A stretch of DNA of 22,218 nt. Source: JBBSDV01 sp038240335 (GTDB lineage: Bacteria; Chloroflexota; Dehalococcoidia; DSTF01; JACRBR01). The stretch's first letter is position 1. Every line of letters begins with the position of its first letter. Below, piece by piece: positions 14,238 through 20,901 of the stretch. The notes below the pieces were generated by a model that saw only the letters and a list, made by a program, of their open reading frames with translations, was not told the DNA's origin and made no database searches. The DNA is taken from NCBI GenBank assembly GCA_038240335.1, contig JBBSDV010000024.1:1-22218 (forward strand). Reading direction: 5' to 3'. The translations under genes and the position numbers were made by a program.

Positions 14238-14244
14238 GAAAGCC

Positions 14245-15258
14245 ATGCCAGATCCCTCGATCGAGATTGATGCCGGCGGGACGCCAGTCAAGGTGACGAA
14301 TCCGGAGAAGGTGTTCTTTCCGGAGAGCGGGCACACGAAGCTCGACCTTGTGCGCTACTACATCGCCGTCGCCGAGGGCGCGCTGCGCGGCGTGCGCGAC
14401 CGGCCGATGGTGCTCAAGCGCTACGTCCACGGCGCGACGGGCGAGCCCTTCTTTCAGAAGCGCGCTCCCGCGAACCGGCCACCGTCGCTCGAGACGGCGC
14501 TGATCACGTTTCCGAGCGGCAGCAGCGCTGAGCTAGCCGTTTGTTGCGACGTCGCCCATCTGGCGTGGGTGGCGAACCTCGGGTGCATCGACCTCAACCC
14601 GTGGCCGGTGCGTGCCGGCGACGTCGATCACCCCGACGAGCTGCGCGTCGATCTCGACCCGACACCGGAAGCGACGTTTGCCGACGTGCGCAACGTTGCG
14701 CTGTGCGTCGGCGAGGTGCTCGGCGACCTCGGCATGGTGGGCTTCCCCAAGACGTCGGGATCGCGCGGCATCCACATCAACATCCGCATCGAGCCGAAGT
14801 GGCCCTTCGGCGACGTGCGGCGATGCGCGCTCGCGCTCGGCCGCGAGGTCGAACGCCGGGTGCCGGCGATCGCCACGACGAAGTGGTGGAAGGAAGAGCG
14901 CCACGGCGTCTTTCTGGACTACAACCAAAACGCCCGCGATCGCACGGTCGCATCGGCGTTCTCGGTGCGGCCGATGCCGGACGCGCGGGTGTCATATCCG
15001 GTGCCGTGGTCGGCCGTGTCCGATGTCGACCCGGCCGCGTTCACGCTGGCGACGGTGCCGGTGCTGTTCGCCCGCGACGGCGACGCATCCGCGGCGATCG
15101 ACGATGTCGCATACTCCCTCGAGCCGCTGCTTGAGCTTGTCGGGAAGCAAGAACGAGATGGCCAGGGCGACGCGCCGTGGCCGCCGCAGTTCCCGAAGGC
15201 CGCAGGCGAGCCGCCGCGCGTCCAACCGAGCAAGCGGCGGCGGGGGCCTGCGAAGTAG
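14245..15258 (+). CDS. LigD-type polymerase/primase domain protein (stand-alone, PrimPol-like)
   Basis: The 337-residue protein is a single archaeo-eukaryotic primase-fold polymerase of the LigD PolDom type. It has VTNPEKVFFPESGHTKLDLV at the start, the metal-binding aspartates in RVDLDP (Asp136 and Asp138), the nucleotide-binding TSGSRGIHI (from 170) and a third aspartate in VFLDYNQN (Asp225). A basic tail ends the protein. Such enzymes add ribo- or deoxynucleotides during NHEJ or gap filling. No ligase or phosphoesterase domain is fused; an ATP ligase is encoded convergently 1.1 kb downstream. Length and separate ligase resemble mycobacterial PrimPol-C/LigC rather than full LigD. The start at 14245 follows the -10-like box; the longer frame passes through a dispersed repeat. 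Confidence 0.9.
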   Translation: MPDPSIEIDAGGTPVKVTNPEKVFFPESGHTKLDLVRYYIAVAEGALRGVRDRPMVLKRYVHGATGEPFFQKRAPANRPPSLETALITFPSGSSAELAVCCDVAHLAWVANLGCIDLNPWPVRAGDVDHPDELRVDLDPTPEATFADVRNVALCVGEVLGDLGMVGFPKTSGSRGIHINIRIEPKWPFGDVRRCALALGREVERRVPAIATTKWWKEERHGVFLDYNQNARDRTVASAFSVRPMPDARVSYPVPWSAVSDVDPAAFTLATVPVLFARDGDASAAIDDVAYSLEPLLELVGKQERDGQGDAPWPPQFPKAAGEPPRVQPSKRRRGPAK

Positions 15259-15276
15259 GCGCGAGTCGGGCGGTGG

Positions 15277-15297
15277 CTGAAGCTGGATGCTGGATGT
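15277..15297 (+). repeat. Short heptamer repeat (TGGATG family)
   Basis: CTGAAGC, TGGATGC and TGGATGT in tandem, 18 nt after the polymerase stop, in the 282-bp gap between convergent genes. Confidence 0.5.
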
Positions 15298-15427
15298 CGC
15301 CACAGTCCGGCGACGGCGGCAGCCACGCTCGCCCGATCGTTGTCGCTAGCGATGACGGTGAAGTTGCTGGCAGGATGCATCACTTCGCTCTGAAAGACGA
15401 TACGAGGGAGCGTCGGGCCTTGCGGAC

Positions 15428-15463
15428 GGGGGGTTGCAGACGCCGCGGCGACTGCCGGGGGGT
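15428..15463. other. Near-perfect 20-bp palindrome flanked by GGGGGGT direct repeats
   Basis: GCAGACGCCG (15436-15445) and CGGCGACTGC (15446-15455) pair with only one mismatch. GGGGGGT precedes (15428-15434) and follows (15457-15463) on the same strand. It lies between convergent genes, so it could be a bidirectional terminator without a T-tract, a protein-binding site or a remnant of a small element. The TC-rich stretch 15500-15530 lies between it and the methyltransferase stop. Nothing else is recognised in the gap 15259-15540. Confidence 0.35.
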
Positions 15464-15540
15464 CCGGGCCTGCTCGCCGTGGCGAGGGATGTCCTCTGGC
15501 GCCCTTTTCTTTCTATCTTTCCATCTCTTTGATTGACAGC

Positions 15541-16341
15541 CTACTTCGTCGCGACGAAGGCGCCGCTGTGGCGAGTGATGCGGAACTCGCCGTCGCGCTG
15601 TAGTCGCGCGGCAGCAAGGTCGCGGAATGCGTCGAAGGCGCGGCGCTTGTCGTCTCCCGGCAGTTCGGGGCCGTATGGCGTCCACAACGCGAGCATCGGC
15701 TCGAGATCGCGGAGCACCATCTCGCCGCGCCAGTCGCGCGTCTCGACGGCGCCGAACTGGCGGCGCACGTACTCGGCGCCGCTCTCGAGATCGAAGCGCG
15801 CACCGATATCGGGCGGCGGCGTGCAGCCGATCGCGCGCGCGGCTTCGGCGCCGAGGTCTTCGTACTCGTGCATGTTGTCGGCCGCCACGGTGGCGGCGAC
15901 GAACGTGCCGCCGGGCTTGAGGCAGCGGCGCATGCCGGCGATCGCAGCGTCGATGTCCGGCATGAAGTAGAGCGTGAAGCAGGTGGCGATCGCGTCGAGC
16001 GACGCCTCGCGAAATGGCAACCGCTCCATGTCGCCGAGCATGATTACCGCGCGCCCGTCGCCGGCCTCGTACGCGTGGCGCGCCATGCCGGGCGAGAGAT
16101 CGAGGCCGGCGATGCGGCAGTCCGGAAAGGCGGGCAGCATCGCATCGAGGAGCCAGCCCGAGCCGAAGCCGAGTTCGCAGATCATCGCGCCGGGCTGCGC
16201 GGCGGGACCCAATGCGTCGAGTAGCGATGCGACGACGAGCGGCGGGTCGGTGGCGTGCTGCGTGATCACGTCGAGCGACGTCCACGGGCGCGTCATCGAG
16301 CCGAAGCGGTCGATCGCGAGCTGCTTCGGGTCCTGGTTCAT
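15541..16341 (-). CDS. Class I SAM-dependent methyltransferase
   Basis: The 266-residue protein has the Rossmann methyltransferase motifs in order: motif I ICELGFGSGWLLDAML (Glu56 to Gly62 core), motif II acidic residue in IAGLDLSPGMARHA, motif III GDMERLPFREASLDAI, then CFTLYFMPD and the post-motif LKPGGTFVAAT. This is the UbiE/arsenite-methyltransferase-like Methyltransf_11/25 group, usually acting on small molecules or lipids; the substrate is not evident. The start at 16341 lies 12 nt after the ligase stop, so it is the second gene of a ligase-methyltransferase transcript. It has no clear Shine-Dalgarno. Confidence 0.85.
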   Translation of the reverse strand: MNQDPKQLAIDRFGSMTRPWTSLDVITQHATDPPLVVASLLDALGPAAQPGAMICELGFGSGWLLDAMLPAFPDCRIAGLDLSPGMARHAYEAGDGRAVIMLGDMERLPFREASLDAIATCFTLYFMPDIDAAIAGMRRCLKPGGTFVAATVAADNMHEYEDLGAEAARAIGCTPPPDIGARFDLESGAEYVRRQFGAVETRDWRGEMVLRDLEPMLALWTPYGPELPGDDKRRAFDAFRDLAAARLQRDGEFRITRHSGAFVATK

Positions 16342-16353
16342 GGGTAACGGCCC

Positions 16354-17400
16354 CTAGCGTGCGAAGATCTGCTGCAGTTCGAAGGGCACGGTCGTCGCGA
16401 TCTGGTCGAACGTGCAATCGGCCTGCGGCTTGTCGGGACGCCAGCGGCGGAAGGTCGCGGCGTGGCGAAAGCGGTTACCCTGCAAGTAGTCGAACGTCAA
16501 CTCGCAGACCAACTCGGGCCGGACGCGCACCCAGCTGACGTCCTTGCCGGCGGTCCAGCGGCTGGGGCCACCGGGCGTGCGGCCCTGGCCGAATCCTTCG
16601 CCCTCATCCTCGGTGATGAGCGGCCTGAGCGACTTCGCCAGCTCGCGCTTCTCGGCGGCCTTGAAGCTCGAGGTGTGGCCGACGTGGTGGAGCACGCCGT
16701 CGCCATCGTACAAACCGAGCAGCAGCGACCCGATGGAGGTGCCGATCTCGTTCTTGTACCAGCGGAAGCCGCCGATCACGCAGTCGACGGTTCGCAGGTG
16801 CTTAATCTTGATCATCGCCCGCGCGCCGGGCTGGTACGCGTCGGCGATGCGCTTGGCGACGACGCCGTCGAGACCGGCGCCCTCGAAGCGGTCGAACCAA
16901 TCGAGCGCGACTGCGCGATCAGCCGTAATCGGCGTCACGTACACCGGCGGTGGCGTGCCGTTCAGGGCAGATTCGAGCCGCCGGCGGCGCTCCTCGAAGG
17001 GCGCTGCACGCAGGTCGTCGTCCTGGTCTGCGAGCATGTCGAAAGCGACGAAGGATGAGGGCGTCTCCGCCGCCAGCTTCGCGACGCGCGATGCAGCAGG
17101 ATGGATGCGCAGCAGCAGCGAATCGAAGTCGAGTCCGTGTTCGCCAATGATCACCACCTCGCCGTCGAGCACCATCGGATGCGGCAGCGCGGCGGCGAGC
17201 GACTGCGCCAGCTCGGGGAAGTAGCGGGCGAGCGGCTTTAGATCGCGGCTCTGCAGGTAGGCCTCTGTGCCGTCGAAGAAGACGAGGGCGCGGAAGCCAT
17301 CCCACTTCGGCTCGAAGCGCCACTGATCGCCGTGCGGGATCTCGTCGGCGAGCTTCGCGAGCATCGGCTCGATCGGCGGGGTCGCGGTCTGTGATGACAT
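16354..17400 (-). CDS. ATP-dependent DNA ligase (LigC/LigD-ligase type)
   Basis: The 348-residue protein has a nucleotidyltransferase domain followed by an OB fold. Motif I is FEPKWDGFRALVF with the adenylated lysine at 32. Other motifs are LQSRDLKPL, VLDGEVVI, SFVAFDMLAD and GVVAKRIADAYQPGARAMIKIKHLRTVDCVIGG (motifs IV-V), all typical of bacterial ATP ligases of NHEJ or excision repair. It seals nicks after processing by a polymerase such as the PolDom protein encoded convergently. Start 17400 is preferred over an upstream in-frame ATG at 17469, because the added residues carry no family similarity and a -10-like box ends 7 nt before it. No Ku gene is seen in the window. Confidence 0.92.
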   Translation of the reverse strand: MSSQTATPPIEPMLAKLADEIPHGDQWRFEPKWDGFRALVFFDGTEAYLQSRDLKPLARYFPELAQSLAAALPHPMVLDGEVVIIGEHGLDFDSLLLRIHPAASRVAKLAAETPSSFVAFDMLADQDDDLRAAPFEERRRRLESALNGTPPPVYVTPITADRAVALDWFDRFEGAGLDGVVAKRIADAYQPGARAMIKIKHLRTVDCVIGGFRWYKNEIGTSIGSLLLGLYDGDGVLHHVGHTSSFKAAEKRELAKSLRPLITEDEGEGFGQGRTPGGPSRWTAGKDVSWVRVRPELVCELTFDYLQGNRFRHAATFRRWRPDKPQADCTFDQIATTVPFELQQIFAR

Positions 17401-17407
17401 CGGGGGC

Positions 17408-17413
17408 AGCGTA
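17408..17413 (-). promoter_or_regulatory. Putative -10 box of leaderless ligase transcript
   Basis: On the minus strand TACGCT ends 7 nt before the ligase ATG, the same geometry as before the polymerase gene. No Shine-Dalgarno intervenes. Confidence 0.4.
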
Positions 17414-17460
17414 GCATTCGTATGAATGTGTCCGGCATCCTTCGGGTGAGGCGCGGCCCT

Positions 17461-17477
17461 GAACCACACAATGGTTC
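17461..17477. other. Small inverted repeat upstream of the ligase
   Basis: GAACCA and TGGTTC form a perfect 6-bp inverted repeat with a 5-nt centre, about 50 bp upstream of the ligase -10 box. It could be an operator or chance. The remaining stretch 17478-17719, between divergent genes, holds a few GC-rich hairpins but no feature I can name. Confidence 0.25.
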
Positions 17478-17719
17478 TGCCGCGCTTGGCCGGCTGTTCG
17501 CCGTGTCCGTTTCGCGTACCCGCGTGCAGTTTTGAAAGAGAAGGGGATCACGCATCACCTCGAGCGCGCCGAAAGTCGCCTCGGCGACGGCAATCCGGCC
17601 CGGCTCGCCCGCCGACGCGAATCGATCCTATGCGTCGCATGGGTATTGGTGACTCATGGCACTTTGGACGCACTACGTGGCGCGCAGGCGGGGAGGACGG
17701 CCTCCAGACTCCGGATTGC

Positions 17720-17725
17720 TATAGT
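17720..17725 (+). promoter_or_regulatory. Putative -10 box for the pseudopilin-like gene
   Basis: TATAGT is five of six to consensus. Transcription would start near 17732, followed by GGAGG at 17741 and the ATG at 17752. A -35 box is not clear. Confidence 0.4.
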
Positions 17726-17751
17726 GCACGCGATCCGCGTGGAGGATGGCG

Positions 17752-18360
17752 ATGCGAGCGCGCCGAACGTTGAAGTGGACCGCTATCGGGCCGATCGCCC
17801 TCGTCGTGATCGCGCTGCTGGCGGTCGTCTGGTTCGACGCGACGAAGGGCGGCGAGGCGAAGCCGGCGCCGCCGATCGGCACCATCGGGACGCCGGTGCG
17901 GCAGGCGTACGTAGCGCCGACAGCGACACCCATTGGCTTCCAGGCGACACCCAGGCCGCGGCCCACGGTGCCAATCGGTGGCGGCGGCACGATACCGAAG
18001 GGCAATCCGGCCGAGCGCGATGCGCGGCGGCGCGCCGATGTGCTCGTTCTGATCGACGCGGCGAACAAGATCCGTGCGCGTGACGGTTCGTATGTGACTA
18101 CCGGGGGCAACGTGCAGACGCTCTGCGCGTTCCAGAACCTCGACGTCGGCTGCAAGCTGAAAGACGTGATCGCGGGCAATGTCCTGCCGCTCGACCCGTT
18201 TGGCGATCCCGTCAAGAACGGGTACTGGTACTCATCGGACGGTCAGACCGCGAAGGTGTACGCGGCGCTTGAAGGCGACGTCCCCGTGGATCAGAAGTGC
18301 CCCACGAACGACGTCGAGCTCAAGAAGAAGCCAAATCTCATCTGCGTGACGACTCCCTGA
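17752..18360 (+). CDS. Membrane-anchored protein with pseudopilin-like C-terminal domain
   Basis: The 202-residue protein has a basic N-terminus (MRARRTLK), one transmembrane helix (about residues 9-27), a Pro/Thr/Gly-rich stalk (about 35-85) and a C-terminal domain beginning AERDARRRADVLVLIDAANK. The part DPFGDPVKNGYWYSSDGQTAKVYAALEGD resembles the C-terminal fold of GspG-like pseudopilins (proline-rich DP-G turn, then YSSDG). There is no prepilin peptidase motif before the helix and no pilus genes are nearby, so it is not a normal pilin. Two cysteine pairs could be disulphides. Start 17752 is chosen over the in-frame ATG at 17746, because the latter directly abuts the GGAGG ribosome-binding site. 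Function unknown. Confidence 0.7.
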   Translation: MRARRTLKWTAIGPIALVVIALLAVVWFDATKGGEAKPAPPIGTIGTPVRQAYVAPTATPIGFQATPRPRPTVPIGGGGTIPKGNPAERDARRRADVLVLIDAANKIRARDGSYVTTGGNVQTLCAFQNLDVGCKLKDVIAGNVLPLDPFGDPVKNGYWYSSDGQTAKVYAALEGDVPVDQKCPTNDVELKKKPNLICVTTP

Positions 18361-18420
18361 AACGTTTCCGCGCCCGCGATGACTACCTCTGTACGCGCCG
18401 TTGCGGCGGGTCGATCGTGC

Positions 18421-18426
18421 TATCTT
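18421..18426 (+). promoter_or_regulatory. Putative -10 box for the molybdenum-protein gene
   Basis: TATCTT lies 35 nt before the ATG, with an AGAGGA-like ribosome-binding site about 7 nt upstream of the start. A TTGCGG upstream is too close (14 bp) for a standard -35. Confidence 0.33.
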
Positions 18427-18461
18427 GAAATCACGGTCGAATCGGTTCAAGAGGATGGTCC

Positions 18462-19067
18462 ATGGCACTCGATCTTTTCAACAAACGGGGCAAGGAAGAT
18501 CGCGCGAGGTACGGCGAACGCTTGCCGCCTGGCCAAAAGCTGACGGATGGCTGGCCGGTGCTGCACTACGGCGGCATTCCGAACGTCGATCTGGCAACGT
18601 GGAAGTTCTCCGTCGCCGGGCTTGTTGAGGATGAGGTCAGCTTCAGCTGGGACGAGTTCATGGGGCTGCCGCAGACGACGCTCACGTCGGACATCCACTG
18701 CGTGACGCACTGGAGCAAATTCGACAACGCCTGGACGGGTGTGAAGTTCAGCGATGTGCTCGCGAAGCTGAATGTGAAGCCGGAAGCGTCATACGTGATG
18801 GTGCACAGCTACGGCGGCTACACGACGAACGTCTCGCTGGCGGAGCTGATGGATGACGACGTGCTGTTCGCGCATCAGCACAACAGGCAGCCGCTGGCGA
18901 AGGAGCACGGCGCGCCGCTGCGCCTCATCGTGCCGAAGCTGTACTTCTGGAAGAGCGCGAAATGGGTGCGCGGTCTCGTCTTCATGACCGACGACAAGCC
19001 GGGCTTTTGGGAGATGTACGGGTACCACATTCACGGCGATCCGTGGACGGAGGAGCGCTACAGCTAG
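18462..19067 (+). CDS. Small cytosolic sulfite-oxidase-fold molybdopterin protein
   Basis: The 201-residue protein is a minimal sulfite oxidase/MsrP catalytic domain. It shows WKFSVAGLVEDEVSFSWDEF, the molybdenum-ligand cysteine at 80 in SDIHCVTHWSKFDNAWTGV, the YGGYTTNVSLAELM block, and HGAPLRLIVPKLYFWKSAKW with the cofactor-binding Lys/Trp segment. It ends MYGYHIHGDPWTEERYS. There is no Tat or Sec signal and no heme domain, unlike MsrP (exported) or animal sulfite oxidase, so it probably works in the cytoplasm on an unknown substrate with an unknown redox partner. The stop overlaps by one base the possible GTG start of the next gene, which suggests co-transcription. Confidence 0.88.
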   Translation: MALDLFNKRGKEDRARYGERLPPGQKLTDGWPVLHYGGIPNVDLATWKFSVAGLVEDEVSFSWDEFMGLPQTTLTSDIHCVTHWSKFDNAWTGVKFSDVLAKLNVKPEASYVMVHSYGGYTTNVSLAELMDDDVLFAHQHNRQPLAKEHGAPLRLIVPKLYFWKSAKWVRGLVFMTDDKPGFWEMYGYHIHGDPWTEERYS

Positions 19068-19747
19068 TGCTCGAGACGCACCCACGAATGCCGCTTGCCG
19101 CGACGCTCATCCTCGCGCTGCTGTTTGCCGCTTGCGGCGACGGCTACAACGCCGCCTCGAAGACGTCGACGGCCGCCGCCGGCGCCGGGTGCGTTTCCCC
19201 TACCGCGTGCGCGAGCAGGACGAGCGCGGCGCGTCCGATGACGAGCGCCAGCATGCGCGCGACCGCCACCCCAGCCACAATGCCCGGGGGCCTCGCCGGA
19301 ACGGCGATCGCCGGCAGCGTCGGCCCTGGTGCGACCACGATCGGCATCGACGACATCACGCCGTCGATACAGACGCCGACACCCTTCTACCCATCGGCGA
19401 CGGTGCCGCCGTCCGTTCCGGCCGACACGCCGACCGCCGATGCGAGCGGTGCCACCGGCATCGCCGGTATCGTCACGCTCGGCCCGACGTGCCCGGTGCA
19501 GCGCATCGATAGCCCCTGCCCGGATCGCCCCTACGAGGCGCGGCTGACGCTGCACCGCGGCGGCGACACGATCGCCGAGACCCGCTCGACCGCCGACGGG
19601 CGCTTTCGATTCGATGTGCCAGCCGGCGCCTACGTGCTGATCGGCGAGTCAGCCGTTATGCTCCCGCGCGGCTCGCAGCAGGACGTCCTCGTCGTCGCCG
19701 GCGCCGTTACATCCGTCGTCGTCACGTACGACACCGGCATCCGCTGA
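19067..19747 (+). CDS. Probable lipoprotein with low-complexity stalk and carboxypeptidase-regulatory-like domain
   Basis: From GTG 19067 the protein has 226 residues; ATG 19088 is the alternative. A short basic start (THPR) leads to a hydrophobic segment and a lipobox-like LLFAACGDG, so Cys after FAA would be lipidated. Residues about 30-140 are Ala/Thr/Pro/Ser-rich. The C-terminal part (YEARLTLHRGGDTIAETRS, then DGRFRFDVPAGAYVLIGES and VVAGAVTSVVVTYD) has the pattern of a small beta-sandwich of the carboxypeptidase regulatory/transthyretin-like type. GGAGGAG ends 11 nt before GTG 19067 and favours that start. It is cotranscribed with the molybdenum protein but acts outside the membrane, so a direct partnership is doubtful. 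Role unknown. Confidence 0.65.
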   Translation: MLETHPRMPLAATLILALLFAACGDGYNAASKTSTAAAGAGCVSPTACASRTSAARPMTSASMRATATPATMPGGLAGTAIAGSVGPGATTIGIDDITPSIQTPTPFYPSATVPPSVPADTPTADASGATGIAGIVTLGPTCPVQRIDSPCPDRPYEARLTLHRGGDTIAETRSTADGRFRFDVPAGAYVLIGESAVMLPRGSQQDVLVVAGAVTSVVVTYDTGIR

Positions 19748-19765
19748 CCGCGACGCCGGGAATAA

Positions 19766-19800
19766 GAACTACAAACGACGAACGACAAACCACAAACTCC
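19766..19800 (+). repeat. Heptamer tandem repeat (AAACGAC family) between convergent genes
   Basis: Units GAACTAC, AAACGAC, GAACGAC, AAACCAC, AAACTCC in register. It occupies most of the 61-bp gap between the lipoprotein gene and the channel gene. Here the repeat follows two genes rather than leading one. Confidence 0.7.
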
Positions 19801-19808
19801 CCCGCCCC

Positions 19809-20888
19809 CTACTCTTCCGCGGCGCTCTGCCAATCATCGAGCTGATCCGGCGGCGGCAGCCACGGCGGCAGCGAGAATAACAGGAATTCGGCGAGCGCGT
19901 TCGCGTGCGGCTCGTAGCTGACACGCAGCAGATTGAGCCGCCGCTGCGCCTCCGCATCGAGCTCCGGCAGCCCGGAGGCGGCGAGCAGTGAGTTAATCCG
20001 CACCATGTCCTCCGCTGACAGGCGCGGCTCTTCGAGCGGTCGTGACTCCGTCGCGAAGATCTGGCTCATATCGATCAACGCGTGCCGCACCATCGCGAAG
20101 GCGAGCTTCGCCGGCCGCAGCTCGCTGCCGTCGCTCGCCGCAAGGATCAGCGAGCTCGTATCGAGAATCGCCGTCAGCGCCGCCAGCCACGATTGCCGCT
20201 CGTGTTGCGAACGAAAGTACGCGAGGATCGGATAGGAGAGGTGGCTTTCGAGCAGATCCGCGGCGTGGCGCTCCCATTCCAGGAAGAGGTCGTCCAGCGA
20301 CGACGTGCCTTCGTGCCCGCCGTACCGGCGCAGCATCTCGCCGGCGCTCGGCGGCGACCCCGCGCGCGCATCGAGAAGTGAGATGCTCACCTCGCGCCGC
20401 GAGAAGGCCTGATACAGCACCGGCAGGTAGCCGATCACGAGCGCCAGGAACCCGAAGCCGGTGCCGCTTTCGATCACCGTGATCACGCGCGCGGCGGTGG
20501 AGTCCGGCCGCACGTCGCCGAGGCCGAGCGTGAAGAACGTCGTGCCGCTCATGTAGACGTCGCCGCCGAAGCTCGTCGCGTGGCCGTCCGTCAGCAGGTG
20601 CGAGCCGAGCGACCACTGCAGCACGCCGAAGCCGAGGATGAGCGCTGCTGCCCACGATACGAACAGCAGAATAATCGAGAGCGGCCCGAAGAAGCCGAGC
20701 ACGTTGTCGCGCGCGCCTGTCATCCATGGCCGGCGTGCCAGCGCCGCAGTCGGCAGCCAGATTACCCGGTAAAAGATGCGCGCGAACCGCAGCCTGCGGT
20801 CGATGCGGCGCGGCAACACCATCGTTTCGAACGCGTCGAGCAGGACGATGGCGACGAGCAGCGCGCCGAGCGGCGCGAAGAAGATCAT
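19809..20888 (-). CDS. Pore-loop (potassium-type) ion channel with large cytosolic domain
   Basis: The 359-residue protein starts MIFFAPLGALLVAIVLLDAF (first helix, about 2-20), has a basic cytosolic loop, a second helix about 64-90, a pore loop ending TTFFTLGLGDVRPDS (selectivity filter Thr119-Asp125 region) and a third helix about 135-160. The filter reads TLGLGD where classical K+ channels have T-V-G-Y-G-D. About 195 C-terminal residues form a helical, acidic cytosolic domain that I do not recognise as RCK or cyclic-nucleotide binding. The gene begins 13 nt after the stop of the kinase-like gene, so it is second in that operon. A much longer reading frame in the same phase extends upstream antisense-free into the kinase gene; it is not used. 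Confidence 0.8.
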   Translation of the reverse strand: MIFFAPLGALLVAIVLLDAFETMVLPRRIDRRLRFARIFYRVIWLPTAALARRPWMTGARDNVLGFFGPLSIILLFVSWAAALILGFGVLQWSLGSHLLTDGHATSFGGDVYMSGTTFFTLGLGDVRPDSTAARVITVIESGTGFGFLALVIGYLPVLYQAFSRREVSISLLDARAGSPPSAGEMLRRYGGHEGTSSLDDLFLEWERHAADLLESHLSYPILAYFRSQHERQSWLAALTAILDTSSLILAASDGSELRPAKLAFAMVRHALIDMSQIFATESRPLEEPRLSAEDMVRINSLLAASGLPELDAEAQRRLNLLRVSYEPHANALAEFLLFSLPPWLPPPDQLDDWQSAAEE

Positions 20889-20901
20889 CGGCGCCGGCGT
20901 G

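Noticed and set aside
14125..14244. N-terminal extension of the polymerase gene beginning at 14125
   Set aside because: The extension translates a dispersed intergenic repeat (IHREDAKGAE) and carries no polymerase similarity; a -10-like box sits just before ATG 14245.
15300..15500. Possible decayed gene in the convergent gap
   Set aside because: No frame with family similarity or sustained codon bias; only short repeats and a palindrome are seen.
17550..17625. Riboswitch-like region (GAAAG...GGCGACGGCAAT) upstream of the pseudopilin-like gene
   Set aside because: It only loosely recalls the c-di-GMP-I aptamer, key blocks are missing, and the best -10 box (17720) lies downstream of it, so it would not be transcribed with the gene.
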